Numbered from the stretch's first letter, positions 37,181-55,134 are shown. The stretch is 64,000 nt of DNA from Helichrysum umbraculigerum (GCA_949592205.1 CATIUR010000001.1:73939059-74003058); one strand, 5' to 3'. A program made the numbers and translations. The notes: generated by a model from the sequence alone, not told the origin.

Positions 37181-38889
37181 ACTTTACAAAGATCATTTTA
37201 GAAAACGCCGCATATACTATGACTATATCACCCCGCATATACATAGTACCATATAATCAATCCATGTAGTTAGCAACCTTATTTGTATTGCATTTGCATA
37301 CATACATGTTATATTCTTTCATATTGACCGGAGGTCCTTTTGAAAGCAGTCTCTCTACCCCCGGTAGAGTTATGAATGTCTACATCACACCTCCCCCATA
37401 CCCCGCCTATGACGGGATTGGGTATTGTTGTTGTTGTATAAGTCCGCTTCATATATTATATTTAAGATTATTTTATATTTGCACAAGAACGAGACACTAC
37501 GAGAACTTTGAGAGACTTCTATTTATTATTCATATCATGTACTGCAAAATTTATATAATTAAATACAATAAAAAATATTTTAAAACTCATATTTGATTAT
37601 AATCGATTAATAACATGGATTCAATTATCGAATTGTATTAAATTCTCATTTTTTCTTTCAAGACCCGATGGAGTATACTATTGTTCATAATTCTCAATCA
37701 TATCTAGTTGGTTGATTTTGTAAAATTGTACTTTTCTAAAATAAAATAAATAACTGAATCTTTTTGTTCAGTTCTTCAATTATTATATTTTACAGCACTT
37801 TCAACTAGAAATCATGATTACAATTTGTAAAAGAAAAGTGGGATAAGAGGTTAGGTTTAGAGGGTGGTGTGTTTAATTTAGATAGGGGTGAGCACAAAAA
37901 CCGTTTAACCGAACCATAACCAAATTAACCGCTAAACCGATCCGTTTTAACCGCTTAACCACACAAACCGACGTTTCGGTTATGTAAAATGAATTTAACT
38001 GCATGTGGTGGTTCGGTTACGGTTAATGTCCGTAACCGATCCACCATTAACCGCCCCGCTTCAAACATTTAACTTATTGTTTTTATTAGATTAAATAAAT
38101 ATATTAATATATATTATTCTCATTCTTATTCTTATTGTGTCAAAAATTAAGAAATAGATACAATTTAATTTTTGTATTAATGATTTTGGACTTTTATTGT
38201 ACTGCTTTGGACTTTTGTAATGGACCAAAAAGGTTTATAAATAACTCCGTAATATATAACCACATACATGATCCCCGTTCAGCTGACATGCATTCATTCT
38301 TTTCACTTCTATCTATTTACATGTTGGTGTATCCCTTAAATTTAAATCCCAAATTTCATACTACTACACACTGCACCAACAATTCGTTTATATGATTATA
38401 TCCCAGCCTGTTATTTAACACATCCATATGTCTTTTGCCCTTTTGAATATAAAAGGTAAACTCAGTACTTTTATTTTACATACGTTTAATTTTCAAAACT
38501 AACATTTGTTTAACCGCTTTAACCGAAAATATTAACCGAACCGTCAAAATTAACCGTTTAACGGATCCGCCAATTAACCGAACCTAACGGTTAACAATAT
38601 CAATTAACCGTCATACTCGGTTCGGTTACGGTTAGTATCCATAACCGCCCCAAACCGAACCGTGCACACCCCTAAATTTAGATAAGGGTATATATGTCAA
38701 TTAGATTATTAGTTTATATTTTCATAAAAGTTTAAATTATTAAAATCATGAAATTTTAATTAAAAGGCTTATCTGGATATAAATGAGTATTTACACGGTT
38801 TCAAAGGATATTGGTGTAATTTCAAGTTTTAGAAGGATATTGACGTAATTTAAGTAGTTTGCAAAGATATAAACGAAATTCTCCCAATA
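36287..38889 (+). repeat. Array unit 9
   Basis: Complete hAT 5' terminus. Shares TATACCACTTT after the (TA)n tract and GACGAATAAATT with unit 5. Private GTATACTATTG near 37675. Confidence 0.95.
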
Positions 38890-39740
38890 TCAATTTAATT
38901 TTAATGTGCTTACATTTGCATCTTTAATTTTAGATGACTATTTATTCTCTCCATGCCACCCTATACGTCCCCAATTAACTACTCCCTTCTAGAATATTTT
39001 TGATTACAAACTAATAGATGTTTAATACACATACTACCTTGAATAACTTAGTTACAAACCACATTGCATATTTATAGAATTTAGATAAAAAGTTATTGTT
39101 TAATCATATACTCCGTAAATTATTTGCATAACTAAAAAATCAAATGAAAATTAAATGGCCCGTGTATATACACGGGTTTGAGACCTAGTTGATAATATAT
39201 TAATATTAGTTATAATTGTATAAGACGAGGGAAAAAGGTCAAAAAGTAAACCCAATTGCGGATAGTTAACTTGATCGAAGATGATGAGCCGTAAAAGTTA
39301 AGACGAACAAATTACGAAATATAGTCAATATGTTTTGATTGGGTGAGAAGGGTAGATAAGTCGTATAAATTTAAATTGAATATTAAATTAGAGTTGTGTT
39401 TATTAAAATTATTTAATTATTACTTAAAATGATATTTGGATATAGATGAGAATTTAGAATGTTTTAAAGGATATTGACGTAATTTTAAATTTTAAAAGGA
39501 CATTGACGTAATTTGGATAATTTTCAAGGATATAGATGAAATTGTCCCGATGATATTAAGGAGTTTAGTTGGGTAAATTTGTAATTTAGAGGTTTGAATA
39601 GGGGATACATGATATTTTCGACTGAGTTAATGAGTGCTTTGTGAATACTATTATTATTGCCATTGGTTGTGGTTGTGAGAAGCTCAATTGGATTAACGGA
39701 CTTCATTGGTTGAAATAGGCCAACATTGAGCTAAAATAGG

Positions 39741-39783
<43 letters not shown>

Positions 39784-41492
39784 ACTTTACAAAGATCATT
39801 TTAGAAAACGCCGCATATACTATGACTATATCACCCCGCATATACATAGTACCATATAATCAATCCATGTAGTTAGCAACCTTATTTGTATTGCACTTGC
39901 ATACATACATGTTATATTCTTTCATATTGACCGGAGGTCCTTTTGAAAGCAGTCTCTCTACCCCCGGTAGAGTTATGAATGTCTACATCACACCTCCCCC
40001 ATACCCCGCCTATGACGGGATTGGGTATTGTTGTTGTTGTATAAGTCCGCTTCATATATTATATTTAAGATTATTTTATATTTGCACAAGAACGAGACAC
40101 TACGAGAACTTTGAGAGACTTCTATTTATTATTCATATCATGTACTGCAAAATTTATATAATTAAATACAATAAAAAATATTTTAAAACTCATATTTGAT
40201 TATAATCGATTAATAACATGGATTCAATTATCGAATTGTATTAAATTCTCATTTTTTCTTTCAAGACCCGATGGAGTATACTGTTGTTCATAATTCTCAA
40301 TCATATCTAGTTGGTTGATTTTGTAAAATTGTACTTTTCTAAAATAAAATAAATAACTGAATCTTTTTGTTCAGTTCTTCAATTATTATATTTTACAGCA
40401 CTTTCAACTAGAAATCATGATTACAATTTGTAAAAGAAAAGTGGGATAAGAGGTTAGGTTTAGAGGGTGGTGTGTTTAATTTAGATAGGGGTGAGCACAA
40501 AAACCGTTTAACCGAACCATAACCAAATTAACCGCTAAACCGATCCGTTTTAACCGCTTAACCACACAAACCGACGGTTCGGTTATGTAAAATGAATTTA
40601 ACTGCATGTGGTGGTTCGGTTACGGTTAATGTCCGTAACCGATCCACCATTAACCGCCCCGCTTCAAACATTTAACTTATTGTTTTTATTAGATTAAATA
40701 AATATATTAATATATATTATTCTCATTCTTATTCTTATTGTGTCAAAAATTAAGAAATAGATACAATTTAATTTTTGTATTAATGATTTTGGACTTTTAT
40801 TGTACTGCTTTGGACTTTTGTAATGGACCAAAAAGGTTTATAAATAACTCCGTAATATATAACCACATACATGATCCCCGTTCAGCTGACATGCATTCAT
40901 TCTTTTCACTTCTATCTATTTACATGTTGGTGCATCCCTTAAATTTAAATCCCAAATTTCATACTACTACACACTGCACCAACAATTCGTTTATATGATT
41001 ATATCCCAGCCTGTTATTTAACACATCCATATGTCTTTTGCCCTTTTGAATATAAAAGGTAAACTCAGTACTTTTATTTTACATACGTTTAATTTTCAAA
41101 ACTAACATTTGTTTAACCGCTTTAACCGAAAATATTAACCGAACCGTCAAAATTAACCGTTTAACCGATCCGCCAATTAACCGAACCTAACGGTTAACAA
41201 TATCAATTAACCGTCATACTCGGTTCGGTTACGGTTAGTATCCATAACCGCCCCAAACCGAACCGTGCACACCCCTAAATTTAGATAAGGGTATATATGT
41301 CAATTAGATTATTAGTTTATATTTTCATAAAAGTTTAAATTATTAAAATCATGAAATTTTAATTAAAAGGCTTATCTGGATATAAATGAGTATTTACACG
41401 GTTTCAAAGGATATTGGTGTAATTTCAAGTTTTAGAAGGATATTGACGTAATTTAAGTAGTTTGCAAAGATATAAACGAAATTCTCCCAATA
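38890..41492 (+). repeat. Array unit 10
   Basis: Shares GAGTGCTTTG (about 39632) and AAAAAGGTCAAAA (about 39233) with unit 7. Private GACGAACAAATT. Confidence 0.95.
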
Positions 41493-44141
<2,649 letters not shown>

Positions 44142-44984
44142 TCAATTTAATTTTAATGTGCTTACATTTGCATCTTTAATTTTAGATGACTATTTATTCT
44201 CTCCATGCCACCCTATACGTCCCCAATTAACTACTCCCTTCTAGAATATTTTTGATTACAAACTAATAGATGTTTAATACACATACTACCTTGAATAACT
44301 TAGTTACAAACCACATTGCATATTTATAGAATTTAGATAAAAAGTTATTGTTTAATCATATACTCCGTAAATTATTTGCATAACTAAAAAATCAAATGAA
44401 AATTAAATGGCCCGTGTATATACACGGGTTTGAGACCTAGTTGATAATATATTAATATTAGTTATAATTGTATAAGACGAGGGAAAAAGATCAAAAAGTA
44501 AACCCAATTACGGATAGTTAACTTGATCGAAGATGATGAGCCGTAAAAGTTAAGACGAAGAAATTACGAAATATAGTCAATATGTTTTGATTGGGTGAGA
44601 AGGGTAGATAAGTCGTATAAATTTAAATTGAATATTAAATTAGAGTTGTGTTTATTAAAATTATTTAATTATTACTTAAAATGATATTTGGATATAGATG
44701 AGAATTTAGAATGTTTTAAAGGATATTGACGTAATTTTAAATTTTAAAAGGACATTGACGTAATTTGGATAATTTTCAAGGATATAGATGAAATTGTCCC
44801 GATGATATTAAGGAGTTTAGTTGGGTAAATTTGTAATTTAGAGGTTTGAATAGGGGATACATGATATTTTCGACTGAGTTAATGAGTGGTTTGTGAATAC
44901 TATTATTATTGCCATTGGTTGTGGTTGTGAGAAGCTCAATTGGATTAACGGACTTCATTGGTTAAAATAGGCCAACATTGAGCT

Positions 44985-45060
<76 letters not shown>

Positions 45061-46767
45061 TTTACAAAGATCATTTTAGAAAACGCCGCATATACTATGA
45101 CTATATCACCCCGCATATACATAGTACCATATAATCAATCCATGTAGTTAGCAACCTTATTTGTATTGCACTTGCATACATACATGTTATATTCTTTCAT
45201 ATTGACCGGAGGTCCTTTTGAAAGCAGTCTCTCTACCCCCGGTAGAGTTATGAATGTCTACATCACACCTCCCCCATACCCCGCCTATGACGGGATTGGG
45301 TATTGTTGTTGTTGTATAAGTCCGCTTCATATATTATATTTAAGATTATTTTATATTTGCACAAGAACGAGACACTACGAGAACTTTGAGAGACTTCTAT
45401 TTATTATTCATATCATGTACTGCAAAATTTATATAATTAAATACAATAAAAAATATTTTAAAACTCATATTTGATTATAATCGATTAATAACATGGATTC
45501 AATTATCGAATTGTATTAAATTCTCATTTTTTCTTTCAAGACCCGATGGAGTATACTGTTGTTCATAATTCTCAATCATATCTAGTTGGTTGATTTTGTA
45601 AAATTGTACTTTTCTAAAATAAAATAAATAACTGAATCTTTTTGTTCAGTTCTTCAATTATTATATTTTACAGCACTTTCAACTAGAAATCATGATTACA
45701 ATTTGTAAAAGAAAAGTGGGATAAGAGGTTAGGTTTAGAGGGTGGTGTGTTTAATTTAGATAGGGGTGAGCACAAAAACCGTTTAACCGAACCATAACCA
45801 AATTAACCGCTAAACCGATCCGTTTTAACCGCTTAACCACACAAACCGACGTTTCGGTTATGTAAAATGAATTTAACTGCATGTGGTGGTTCGGTTACGG
45901 TTAATGTCCGTAACCGATCCACCATTAACCGCCCCGCTTCAAACATTTAACTTATTGTTTTTATTAGATTAAATAAATATATTAATATATATTATTCTCA
46001 TTCTTATTCTTATTGTGTCAAAAATTAAGAAATAGATACAATTTAATTTTTGTATTAATGATTTTGGACTTTTATTGTACTGCTTTGGACTTTTGTAATG
46101 GACCAAAAAGGTTTATAAATAACTCCGTAATATATAACCACATACATGATCCCCGTTCAGCTGACATGCATTCATTCTTTTCACTTCTATCTATTTACAT
46201 GTTGGTGCATCCCTTAAATTTAAATCCCAAATTTCATACTACTACACACTGCACCAACAATTCGTTTATATGATTATATCCCAGCCTGTTATTTAACACA
46301 TCCATATGTCTTTTGCCCTTTTGAATATAAAAGGTAAACTCAGTACTTTTATTTTACATACGTTTAATTTTCAAAACTAACATTTGTTTAACCGCTTTAA
46401 CCGAAAATATTAACCGAACCGTCAAAATTAACCGTTTAACGGATCCGCCAATTAACCGAACCTAACGGTTAACAATATCAATTAACCGTCATACTCGGTT
46501 CGGTTACGGTTAGTATCCATAACCGCCCCAAACCGAACCGTGCACACCCCTAAATTTAGATAAGGGTATATATGTCAATTAGATTATTAGTTTATATTTT
46601 CATAAAAGTTTAAATTATTAAAATCATGAAATTTTAATTAAAAGGCTTATCTGGATATAAATGAGTATTTACACGGTTTCAAAGGATATTGGTGTAATTT
46701 CAAGTTTTAGAAGGATATTGACGTAATTTAAGTAGTTTGCAAAGATATAAACGAAATTCTCCCAATA
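44142..46767 (+). repeat. Array unit 12
   Basis: The (TA)n tract has absorbed the preceding GGC, as in unit 11. Private CCCAATTACGG near 44505. Confidence 0.95.
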
Positions 46768-49332
46768 TCAATTTAATTTTAATGTGCTTACATTTGCATC
46801 TTTAATTTTAGATGACTATTTATTCTCTCCATGCCACCCTATACGTCCCCAATTAACTACTCCCTTCTAGAATATTTTTGATTACAAACTAATAGATGTT
46901 TAATACACATACTACCTTGAATAACTTAGTTACAAACCACATTGCATATTTATAGAATTTAGATAAAAAGTTATTGTTTAATCATATACTCCGTAAATTA
47001 TTTGCATAACTAAAAAATCAAATGAAAATTAAATGGCCCGTGTATATACACGGGTTTGAGACCTAGTTGATAATATATTAATATTAGTTATAATTGTATA
47101 AGACGAGGGAAAAAGATCAAAAAGTAAACCCAATTGCGGATAGTTAACTTGATCGAAGATGATGAGCCGTAAAAGTTAAGATGAAGAAATTACGAAATAT
47201 AGTCAATATGTTTTGATTGGGTGAGAAGGGTAGATAAGTCGTATAAATTTAAATTGAATATTAAATTAGAGTTGTGTTTATTAAAATTATTTAATTATTA
47301 CTTAAAATGATATTTGGATATAGATGAGAATTTAGAATGTTTTAAAGGATATTGACGTAATTTTAAATTTTAAAAGGACATTGACGTAATTTGGATAATT
47401 TTCAAGGATATAGATGAAATTGTCCCGATGATATTAAGGAGTTTAGTTGGGTAAATTTGTAATTTAGAGGTTTGAATAGGGGATACATGATATTTTCGAC
47501 TGAGTTAATGAGTGGTTTGTGAATACTATTATTATTGCCATTGGTTGTGGTTGTGAGAAGCTCAATTGGATTAACGGACTTCATTGGTTAAAATAGGCCA
47601 ACATTGAGCTAAGATAGGCTATATATATATCACTTTACAAAGATCATTTTAGAAAACGCCGCATATACTATGACTATATCACCCCGCATATACATAGTAC
47701 CATATAATCAATCCATGTAGTTAGCAACCTTATTTGTATTGCATTTGCATACATACATGTTATATTCTTTCATATTGACCAGAGGTCCTTTTGAAAGCAG
47801 TCTCTCTACCCCCGGTAGAGTTATGAATGTCTACATCACACCTCCCCCATACCCCGCCTATGACGGGATTGGGTATTGTTGTTGTTGTATAAGTCCGCTT
47901 CATATATTATATTTAAGATTATTTTATATTTGCACAAGAACGAGACACTACGAGAACTTTGAGAGACTTCTATTTATTATTCATATCATGTACTGCAAAA
48001 TTTATATAATTAAATACAATAAAAAATATTTTAAAACTCATATTTGATTATAATCGATTAATAACATGGATTCAATTATCGAATTGTATTAAATTCTCAT
48101 TTTTTCTTTCAAGACCCGATGGAGTATACTGTTGTTCATAATTCTCAATCATATCTAGTTGGTTGATTTTGTAAAATTGTACTTTTCTAAAATAAAATAA
48201 ATAACTGAATCTTTTTGTTCAGTTCTTCAATTATTATATTTTACAGCACTTTCAACTAGAAATCATGATTACAATTTGTAAAAGAAAAGTGGAATAAGAG
48301 GTTAGGTTTAGAGGGTGGTGTGTTTAATTTAGATACACAAAAACCGTTTAACCGAACCATAACCAAATTAACCGCTAAACCGATCCGTTTTAACCGCTTA
48401 ACCACACAAACCGACGTTTCGGTTATGTAAAATGAATTTAACTGCATGTGGTGGTTCGGTTACGGTTAATGTCCGTAACCGATCCACCATTAACCGCCCC
48501 GCTTCAAACATTTAACTTATTGTTTTTATTAGATTAAATAAATATATTAATATATATTATTCTCATTCTTATTCTTATTGTGTCAAAAATTAAGAAATAG
48601 ATACAATTTAATTTTTGTATTAATGATTTTGGACTTTTATTGTACTGCTTTGGACTTTTGTAATGGACCAAAAAGGTTTATAAATAACTCCGTAATATAT
48701 AACCACATACATGATCCCCGTTCAGCTGACATGCATTCATTCTTTTCACTTCTATCTATTTACATGTTGGTGCATCCCTTAAATTTAAATCCCAAATTTC
48801 ATACTACTACACACTGCACCAACAATTCGTTTATATGATTATATCCCAGCCTGTTATTTAACACATCCATATGTCTTTTGCCCTTTTGAATATAAAAGGT
48901 AAACTCAGTACTTTTATTTTACATACGTTTAATTTTCAAAACTAACATTTGTTTAACCGCTTTAACCGAAAATATTAACCGAACCGTCAAAATTAACCGT
49001 TTAACCGATCCGCCAATTAACCGAACCTAACGGTTAACAATATCAATTAACCGTCATACTCGGTTCGGTTACGGTTAGTATCCATAACCGCCCCAAACCG
49101 AACCGTGCACACCCCTAAATTTAGATAAGGGTATATATGTCAATTAGATTATTAGTTTATATTTTCATAAAAGTTTAAATTATTAAAATCATGAAATTTT
49201 AATTAAAAGGCTTATCTGGATATAAATGAGTATTTACACGGTTTCAAAGGATATTGGTGTAATTTCAAGTTTTAGAAGGATATTGACGTAATTTAAGTAG
49301 TTTGCAAAGATATAAACGAAATTCTCCCAATA
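46768..49332 (+). repeat. Array unit 13
   Basis: Shortest full unit because the (TA)n tract is only about 12 bp (47621-47631). Carries the hAT 5' deletion and the other variants listed for unit 8. Confidence 0.95.
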
Positions 49333-50183
49333 TCAATTTAATTTTAATGTGCTTACATTTGCATCTTTAATTTTAGATGACTATTTATTCCCTCCATGCC
49401 ACCCTATACGTCCCCAATTAACTACTCCCTTCTAGAATATTTTTGATTACAAACTAATAGATGTTTAATACACATACTACCTTGAATAACTTAGTTACAA
49501 ACCACATTGCATATTTATAGAATTTAGATAAAAAGTTATTGTTTAATCATATACTCCGTAAATTATTTGCATAACTAAAAAATCAAATGAAAATTAAATG
49601 GCCCGTGTATATACACGGGTTTGAGACCTAGTTGATAATATATTAATATTAGTTATAATTGTATAAGACGAGGGAAAAAGATCAAAAAGTAAACCCAATT
49701 GCGGATAGTTAACTTGATCGATGATGATGAGCCGTAAAAGTTAAGACGAAGAAATTACGAAATATAGTCAATATGTTTTGATTGGGTGAGAAGGGTAGAT
49801 AAGTCGTATAAATTTAAATTGAATATTAAATTAGAGTTGTGTTTATTAAAATTATTTAATTATTACTTAAAATGATATTTGGATATAGATGAGAATTTAG
49901 AATGTTTTAAAGGATATTGACGTAATTTTAAATTTTAAAAGGACATTGACGTAATTTGGATAATTTTCAAGGATATAGATGAAATTGTCCCGATGATATT
50001 AAGGAGTTTAGTTGGGTAAATTTGTAATTTAGAGGTTTGAATAGGGGATACATGATATTTTCGACTGAGTTAATGAGTGGTTTGTGAATACTATTATTAT
50101 TGCCATTGGTTGTGGTTGTGAGAAGCTCAATTGGATTAACGGACTTCATTGGTTAAAATAGGCCAACATTGAGCTAAAATAGG

Positions 50184-50216
<33 letters not shown>

Positions 50217-51668
50217 TTTACAAAGATCATTTTAGAAAACGCCGCATATACTATGACTATATCACCCCGCATATACATAGTACCATATAATCAATCCATG
50301 TAGTTAGCAACCTTATTTGTATTGCACTTGCATACATACATGTTATATTCTTTCATATTGACCGGAGGTTCTTTTGAAAGTAGTCTCTCTACCCCCGGTA
50401 GAGTTATGAATGTCTACATCACACCTCCCCCATACCCCGCCTATGACGGGATTGGGTATTGTTGTTGTTGTATAAGTCCGCTTCATATATTATATTTAAG
50501 ATTATTTTATATTCACACAAGAACGAGACACTACGAGAACTTTGAGAGACTTCTATTTATTATTCATATCATGTACTGCAAAATTTATATAATTAAATAC
50601 AATAAAAAATATTTTAAAACTCATATTTGATTATAATCGATTAATAACATGGATTCAATTATCGAATTGTATTAAATTCTCATTTTTTCTTTCAAGACCC
50701 GATGGAGTATACTGTTGTTCATAATTCTCAATCATATCTAGTTGGTTGATTTTGTAAAATTGTACTTTTCTAAAATAAAATAAAAAACTGAATCGTTTTG
50801 TTCAGTTCTTCAATTATTATATTTTACAGCACTTTCAACTAGAAATCATGATTACAATTTGTAAAAGAAAAGTGGGATAAGAGGTTAGGTTTAGAGGGTG
50901 GTGTGTTTAATTTAGATAGGGGTGAGCAAAAAAACCGTTTAACCGAACCATAACCAAATTAACCGCTAAACCGATCCGTTTTAACCGCTTAACCACACAA
51001 ACCGACGGTTCGGTTATGTAAAATGAATTTAACTGTATGTGGTGGTTCGGTTACGGTTAATGTCCGTAACCGATCCACCATTAACCGCCCCGCTTCAGAC
51101 ATTTAATTTATTGTTTTTATTAGATTAAATAAATATATTAATATATATTATTCTCATTCTTATTCTTATTGTGTCAAAAATTAAGAAATAGATAAAATTA
51201 AATTTTTGTATTAATGATTTTGGACTTTTATTGTACTGCTTTGGACTTTTTTAATGGACCAAAAAGGTTTATAAATAACTCCGTAATATATAACCACATA
51301 CATGATCCCCGTTCAGCTGACATGCATTCATTCTTTTCACTTCTATCTATTTACATGTTGGTGCATCCCTTAAATTTAAATCCCAAATTTCATACTACTA
51401 CACACTGCACCAACAATTCGTTTATATAATTATATCCCAGCCTGTTATTTAACACATCCATATGTCTTTTGCCCTTTTGAATATAAAAGGTAAACTCAGT
51501 ACTTTTATTTTACATACGTTTAATTTTCAAAACTAACATTTGGTTAACCGCTTTAACCGAAAATATTAACTGAACCGTCAAAATTAACCGTTTAACCGAT
51601 CCGCCAATCAAGCGAACCTAACGGTTAACAATATCAATTAACCGTCATACTCGGTTCGGTTACGGTTA
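49333..51668 (+). repeat. Array unit 14, truncated
   Basis: Stops inside the 3' subterminal part of its hAT element (GGTTACGGTTA) where retrotransposon LTR sequence begins. Like unit 1 it has many private changes (for example GGAGGTTCTTTT, GAGCAAAAAAACC, CTTCAGACATTTAATTT). Confidence 0.93.
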
Positions 51669-52547
51669 TGGTGGTTGATGGTGTAATGGTGGATTATGGT
51701 AGTTGATGGTGGTGGTGTAATGGTGGATTATGGTGGTTGATGGTGGTTTATGGTGGTGGTGTAATGGTGGTTGATGGTGGTTTATGGAGGTGGAAAAGTG
51801 ATGACTATTTCTCTGTGTTTTTAGAGAGAGAGGGGACTAGAGAGAAAATGAGTTTGAGAGTTAGAGTGTGAATGATGCAAATGCATGTATTAGGAGTGGA
51901 TGGAGGTGAAAATGCCATCATTTGATTTTGCATGATGTGGGAGTGGTCAAACAAAGGGGTGGTTGGCCCCACATGGGCCCCATCTGATTTCTTGTGATTT
52001 AATTTCAGTTTCTAGTCCGTGTTACGTTTTAGGTCGTTTACTCATTATTCGTTATAAAACGTTAAATCGCGTAGCGTTTTCTTTCATCGTTTTAATGCAC
52101 GATATAGTTGGGATAAATTTTCATTGAAGTATTCTTAAAATACTTTGTTTTGAGTTGTCAAATCAGTTATTGACGTTTCTTTTGGTTGCCGAATTCAATT
52201 CGCGCGTTTTAGTGACGTTTGAGACGTTTTAACCGAAACGTCTAGGTTTTTGTGTATTATTTTAACAAAATAATAAATAATGATAAATATTTTCTAAAAA
52301 TAGATTAAATTTATTCATAGAAAGGTTTTCACCAACATCGTATAGTTTGTCGGACTCCGTCCGGTTGTTTCGCGTAATTACAACTAATTACGTAAGCGTA
52401 ATATAAAACAATTACGTAGGTGTATATTCACAATAATATACAAATAGTTACAAGTAATTAAAAGTATTTAGCCTAAATCACATCTAAATACATGTAATTA
52501 GGGTTTCGGTTAAGTTTAAAAGTTAACCTAAATTGCCGGCTGTCACA
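51669..52547 (-). repeat. Truncated 3' LTR of the older element
   Basis: Starts (minus strand) TGTGACAGCCGGCAAT at 52547. Ends in an expanded TGG-rich minisatellite (51669-51790: ATGGTGGTTGATGG, GTAATGGTGG types) that is shorter in the 5' LTR (57878-57927). About 2.4 kb of LTR are missing. Confidence 0.85.
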
Positions 52548-52560
52548 TTCTCCCCCTGTT
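52548..52560 (-). other. Polypurine tract of the older element
   Basis: The minus strand reads AACAGGGGGAGAA directly before the LTR, as in the young element. Confidence 0.85.
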
Positions 52561-52851
52561 AGGAGAATTTCGTCCCGAAATTTGGCTCGCATTCTCGGTT
52601 AATGTGAGGGTTTAAGTGAGAACATAGGTATTTCTAGCGTTTATTAAATCTGCGAAGGAAAGTACGTTTGCTAATATGCAGATTCTGAGTTCTTATGTTG
52701 GTTTGAATTAGTTAGCCAGTCCTACGATCTACTCAACGTTCAAGTCCGTGGGAGTGAGATGAAGTAATGAGCTACATTCATTTAGTGTCGACCAAGATTG
52801 AAAAGTTAAGTTTTCGAGAAAGAACGTACCCATATCGTTGTTAGGGTCCGG

Positions 52852-53885
52852 TCAGGCGTTGTTAAATTTTGGGCAGTCTCTTTTGAAATGTCTAGGGCTT
52901 CCACATTCAAAACATGTTCTCGGTGCATCAGGGTTTGAGATTGTAGTGGGAACTCTACAATCCCTAGTTTGGTGTCCATAACTTTTGCACCTGTTACACG
53001 GTGTGCCACAGGGTCCCTCGTGGTGGCTATTACATTCGGAGCAGAATGGTTTGTTTCCTTTATATCTTTTCTCTTCGGATCTAGCTGCATAGGCCTTAGT
53101 AGTTCCTGGCCTCTTTGCTAATTGCTATCCTGGGTTGTCGTTGTTGTTTCCATTGCGTTTCCTTTTGTTATCTCCAGTGCTTTTCTCAACGGGTGCACCA
53201 CGACGGACAATCTGCGCCATGAGTTCATGTGCCATACGGACGGCACTTTGGATGGTTCCAGGTTTCGAAGAGGTTACATTTCCCTGGATTGATTATGGTA
53301 GCCCCCAAATATATCTCTCGATACGTTTGTATTCGGGGTCTACCATGGATGGACAGAGAAGGGCGAGCTGGTGGAAACGAGTGGTATAGCTGGAGATATC
53401 ATTTCCTTGAACATTGAGGTTCCAGAATTCCACCTCGAGCTGTTGTAATTGCTCTCGAGGGCAGTACTCTTCCCTCAGCATTTTCTTGAGCTCTTCCCAG
53501 GGAAGGGAAGCAGATATGCGACATCAATTCCCTGAGTCTGGGTGTAAGAGTTCCAAAAAGTGAGTACACCTTCTGACAGAGTGCAGGCGGAGAACTTAAC
53601 CTTGTTTTCCTCGGTGCAGTTGCATATACGGAATACGGATTCCATCTTTTCTATCCATCGTATCAAGCCGATGGCTCCTTCTGTGCCTGTGAAACTTAGA
53701 GGTTGGCAGTTCATGAAGTCCTTGTATGTGCAAGGTTTATGTACGGCTGGGTTGTTAACTGCACCTCCAGGATTTCCTTGGTTGGGATTAGGAGTGTTAG
53801 TTCTAGCTGTTTCTAGGGCCTCTTGTACCCTTTGGTTGACAAGTCGTGTGATTTCCTCAGAGCTCAATTGACGTTTCGGTGCCAT
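52852..53885 (-). pseudogene. gag: gag pseudogene of the older element
   Basis: Begins MAPKRQLSSEEITRLVNQ at 53885 and keeps the Gag-domain landmarks CTYKDFMNCQPLSFTGTEGA, GLIRWIEKMESVFRICNC and YTTRFHQLALLCPS, then two zinc knuckles near the C-terminus (CNRCKSYGHQTRDC; the second reads CFECGSPRHFKRDC, with R for the usual G). It is broken by a frameshift near 53480 and in-frame stops at 53293-53295 (TAA) and 53125-53127 (TAG). The natural stop is at 52852-52854. A working protein is not expected. As in the young element, nothing of pol follows. Confidence 0.88.
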
Positions 53886-55049
53886 GATTCAAACAGAAAG
53901 GAATATAAGAAGCAAATAAGATTTGGTTGTACAAAGGTCAAAGTTATCGCAGGTGTATAGCAGGAGGAAATATAGTTGTTCACACAATACGACGAAAGAT
54001 AAAGCAAGAAGACAAGTTTTATAACCACATTGAGGCGCAAATGATTACAAGGTTCGAAGTTTACAAAATGCGTCGAGCGGTGTAGTCTAGCGGCTAGCAC
54101 CGGAACGGTGTGGTGCATGGGTTCTTGGGTGTACGGAGAGATATTCATAGGTTCAGGGATAGTTCGTATTCCTTCTACGTTCCTCCAGGTATCTAAAGTA
54201 GTGGACAACCAACCCCAACGGCGGGCGTCATTTAGACGGCGAACTCGGTTGGAGGTGCTACCAATAGTAGTAGGTTCAGGATATGGATTTGTTCGAGGTG
54301 ACCTAATAGTTCTCCTAGCCATGCGTGACGTACAGGTTATCGAATGAGTGGGAGTGGAATGGGGTATTCATGTCGGAAGATTCTTCGCGTCTCAAGAGTT
54401 GTAAATAGCCAAATCGTATTTTCAAAAAGTAGTCATGACAATGACCGAGTAGTGTTCTTGAAGTAGTCAATCATGACTATGTTATTGTTTCAAAATGAAC
54501 GAATGTTTGATATAGGTGTTCGGAGCAGTCAAAGTCGTGAATCAAGTTATGGGTAAATCGCTTGACGAACGTGTCGAAATAGTGACCAAATATGATCAAG
54601 TAGAAATAGTATGAATAGGATAAGGTCTAGTCCGAGGAGGTCTATTAGTCAGTCCTTCTAGTGGTGTAAAACATACGCGATTCATATGTCTAGGTCGAGA
54701 GCGGGTGGAGAAAGTGAAGTGGCGAATGTAGGTATAGTCCGTCTAAGTGACGAAGTATCGTACAGTTTAAGTTTTATACGTGTTCCCGAGTGATTTGGTT
54801 GCAAGCGAAAAGAAGAGGGTGAAGTAGATGTGACTTGTTTGGTTGGCGAATCCTCGGTTAGAATCTTCTCAAGTGAGTCCTATTCGATTATGTAGTTACC
54901 CTATGCGGTTGGGCAAGTGGTATCGTGGAAGTCTCCTCAGTGGTAAATAAGGGTTGAGTCTCGTTTTTAGAGTTGGGTGACGTAGCTGTGGGAGTGGTTG
55001 CCGTGAAGGATGGCAGATAAGTTTAGTGTACGTAAGGTTATACATATAT

Positions 55050-55134
<85 letters not shown>

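Noticed and set aside
54066..54125. tRNA-like stretch (TGTAGTCTAGCGGCTAGCACC)
   Set aside because: It recalls a tRNA A-box, but no matching B-box, acceptor stem or cloverleaf follows.
53864..54322. 152-codon minus-strand frame upstream of the older gag as a real gene
   Set aside because: No counterpart seen in the related leader and no recognisable domain; kept only as a note in the leader entry.
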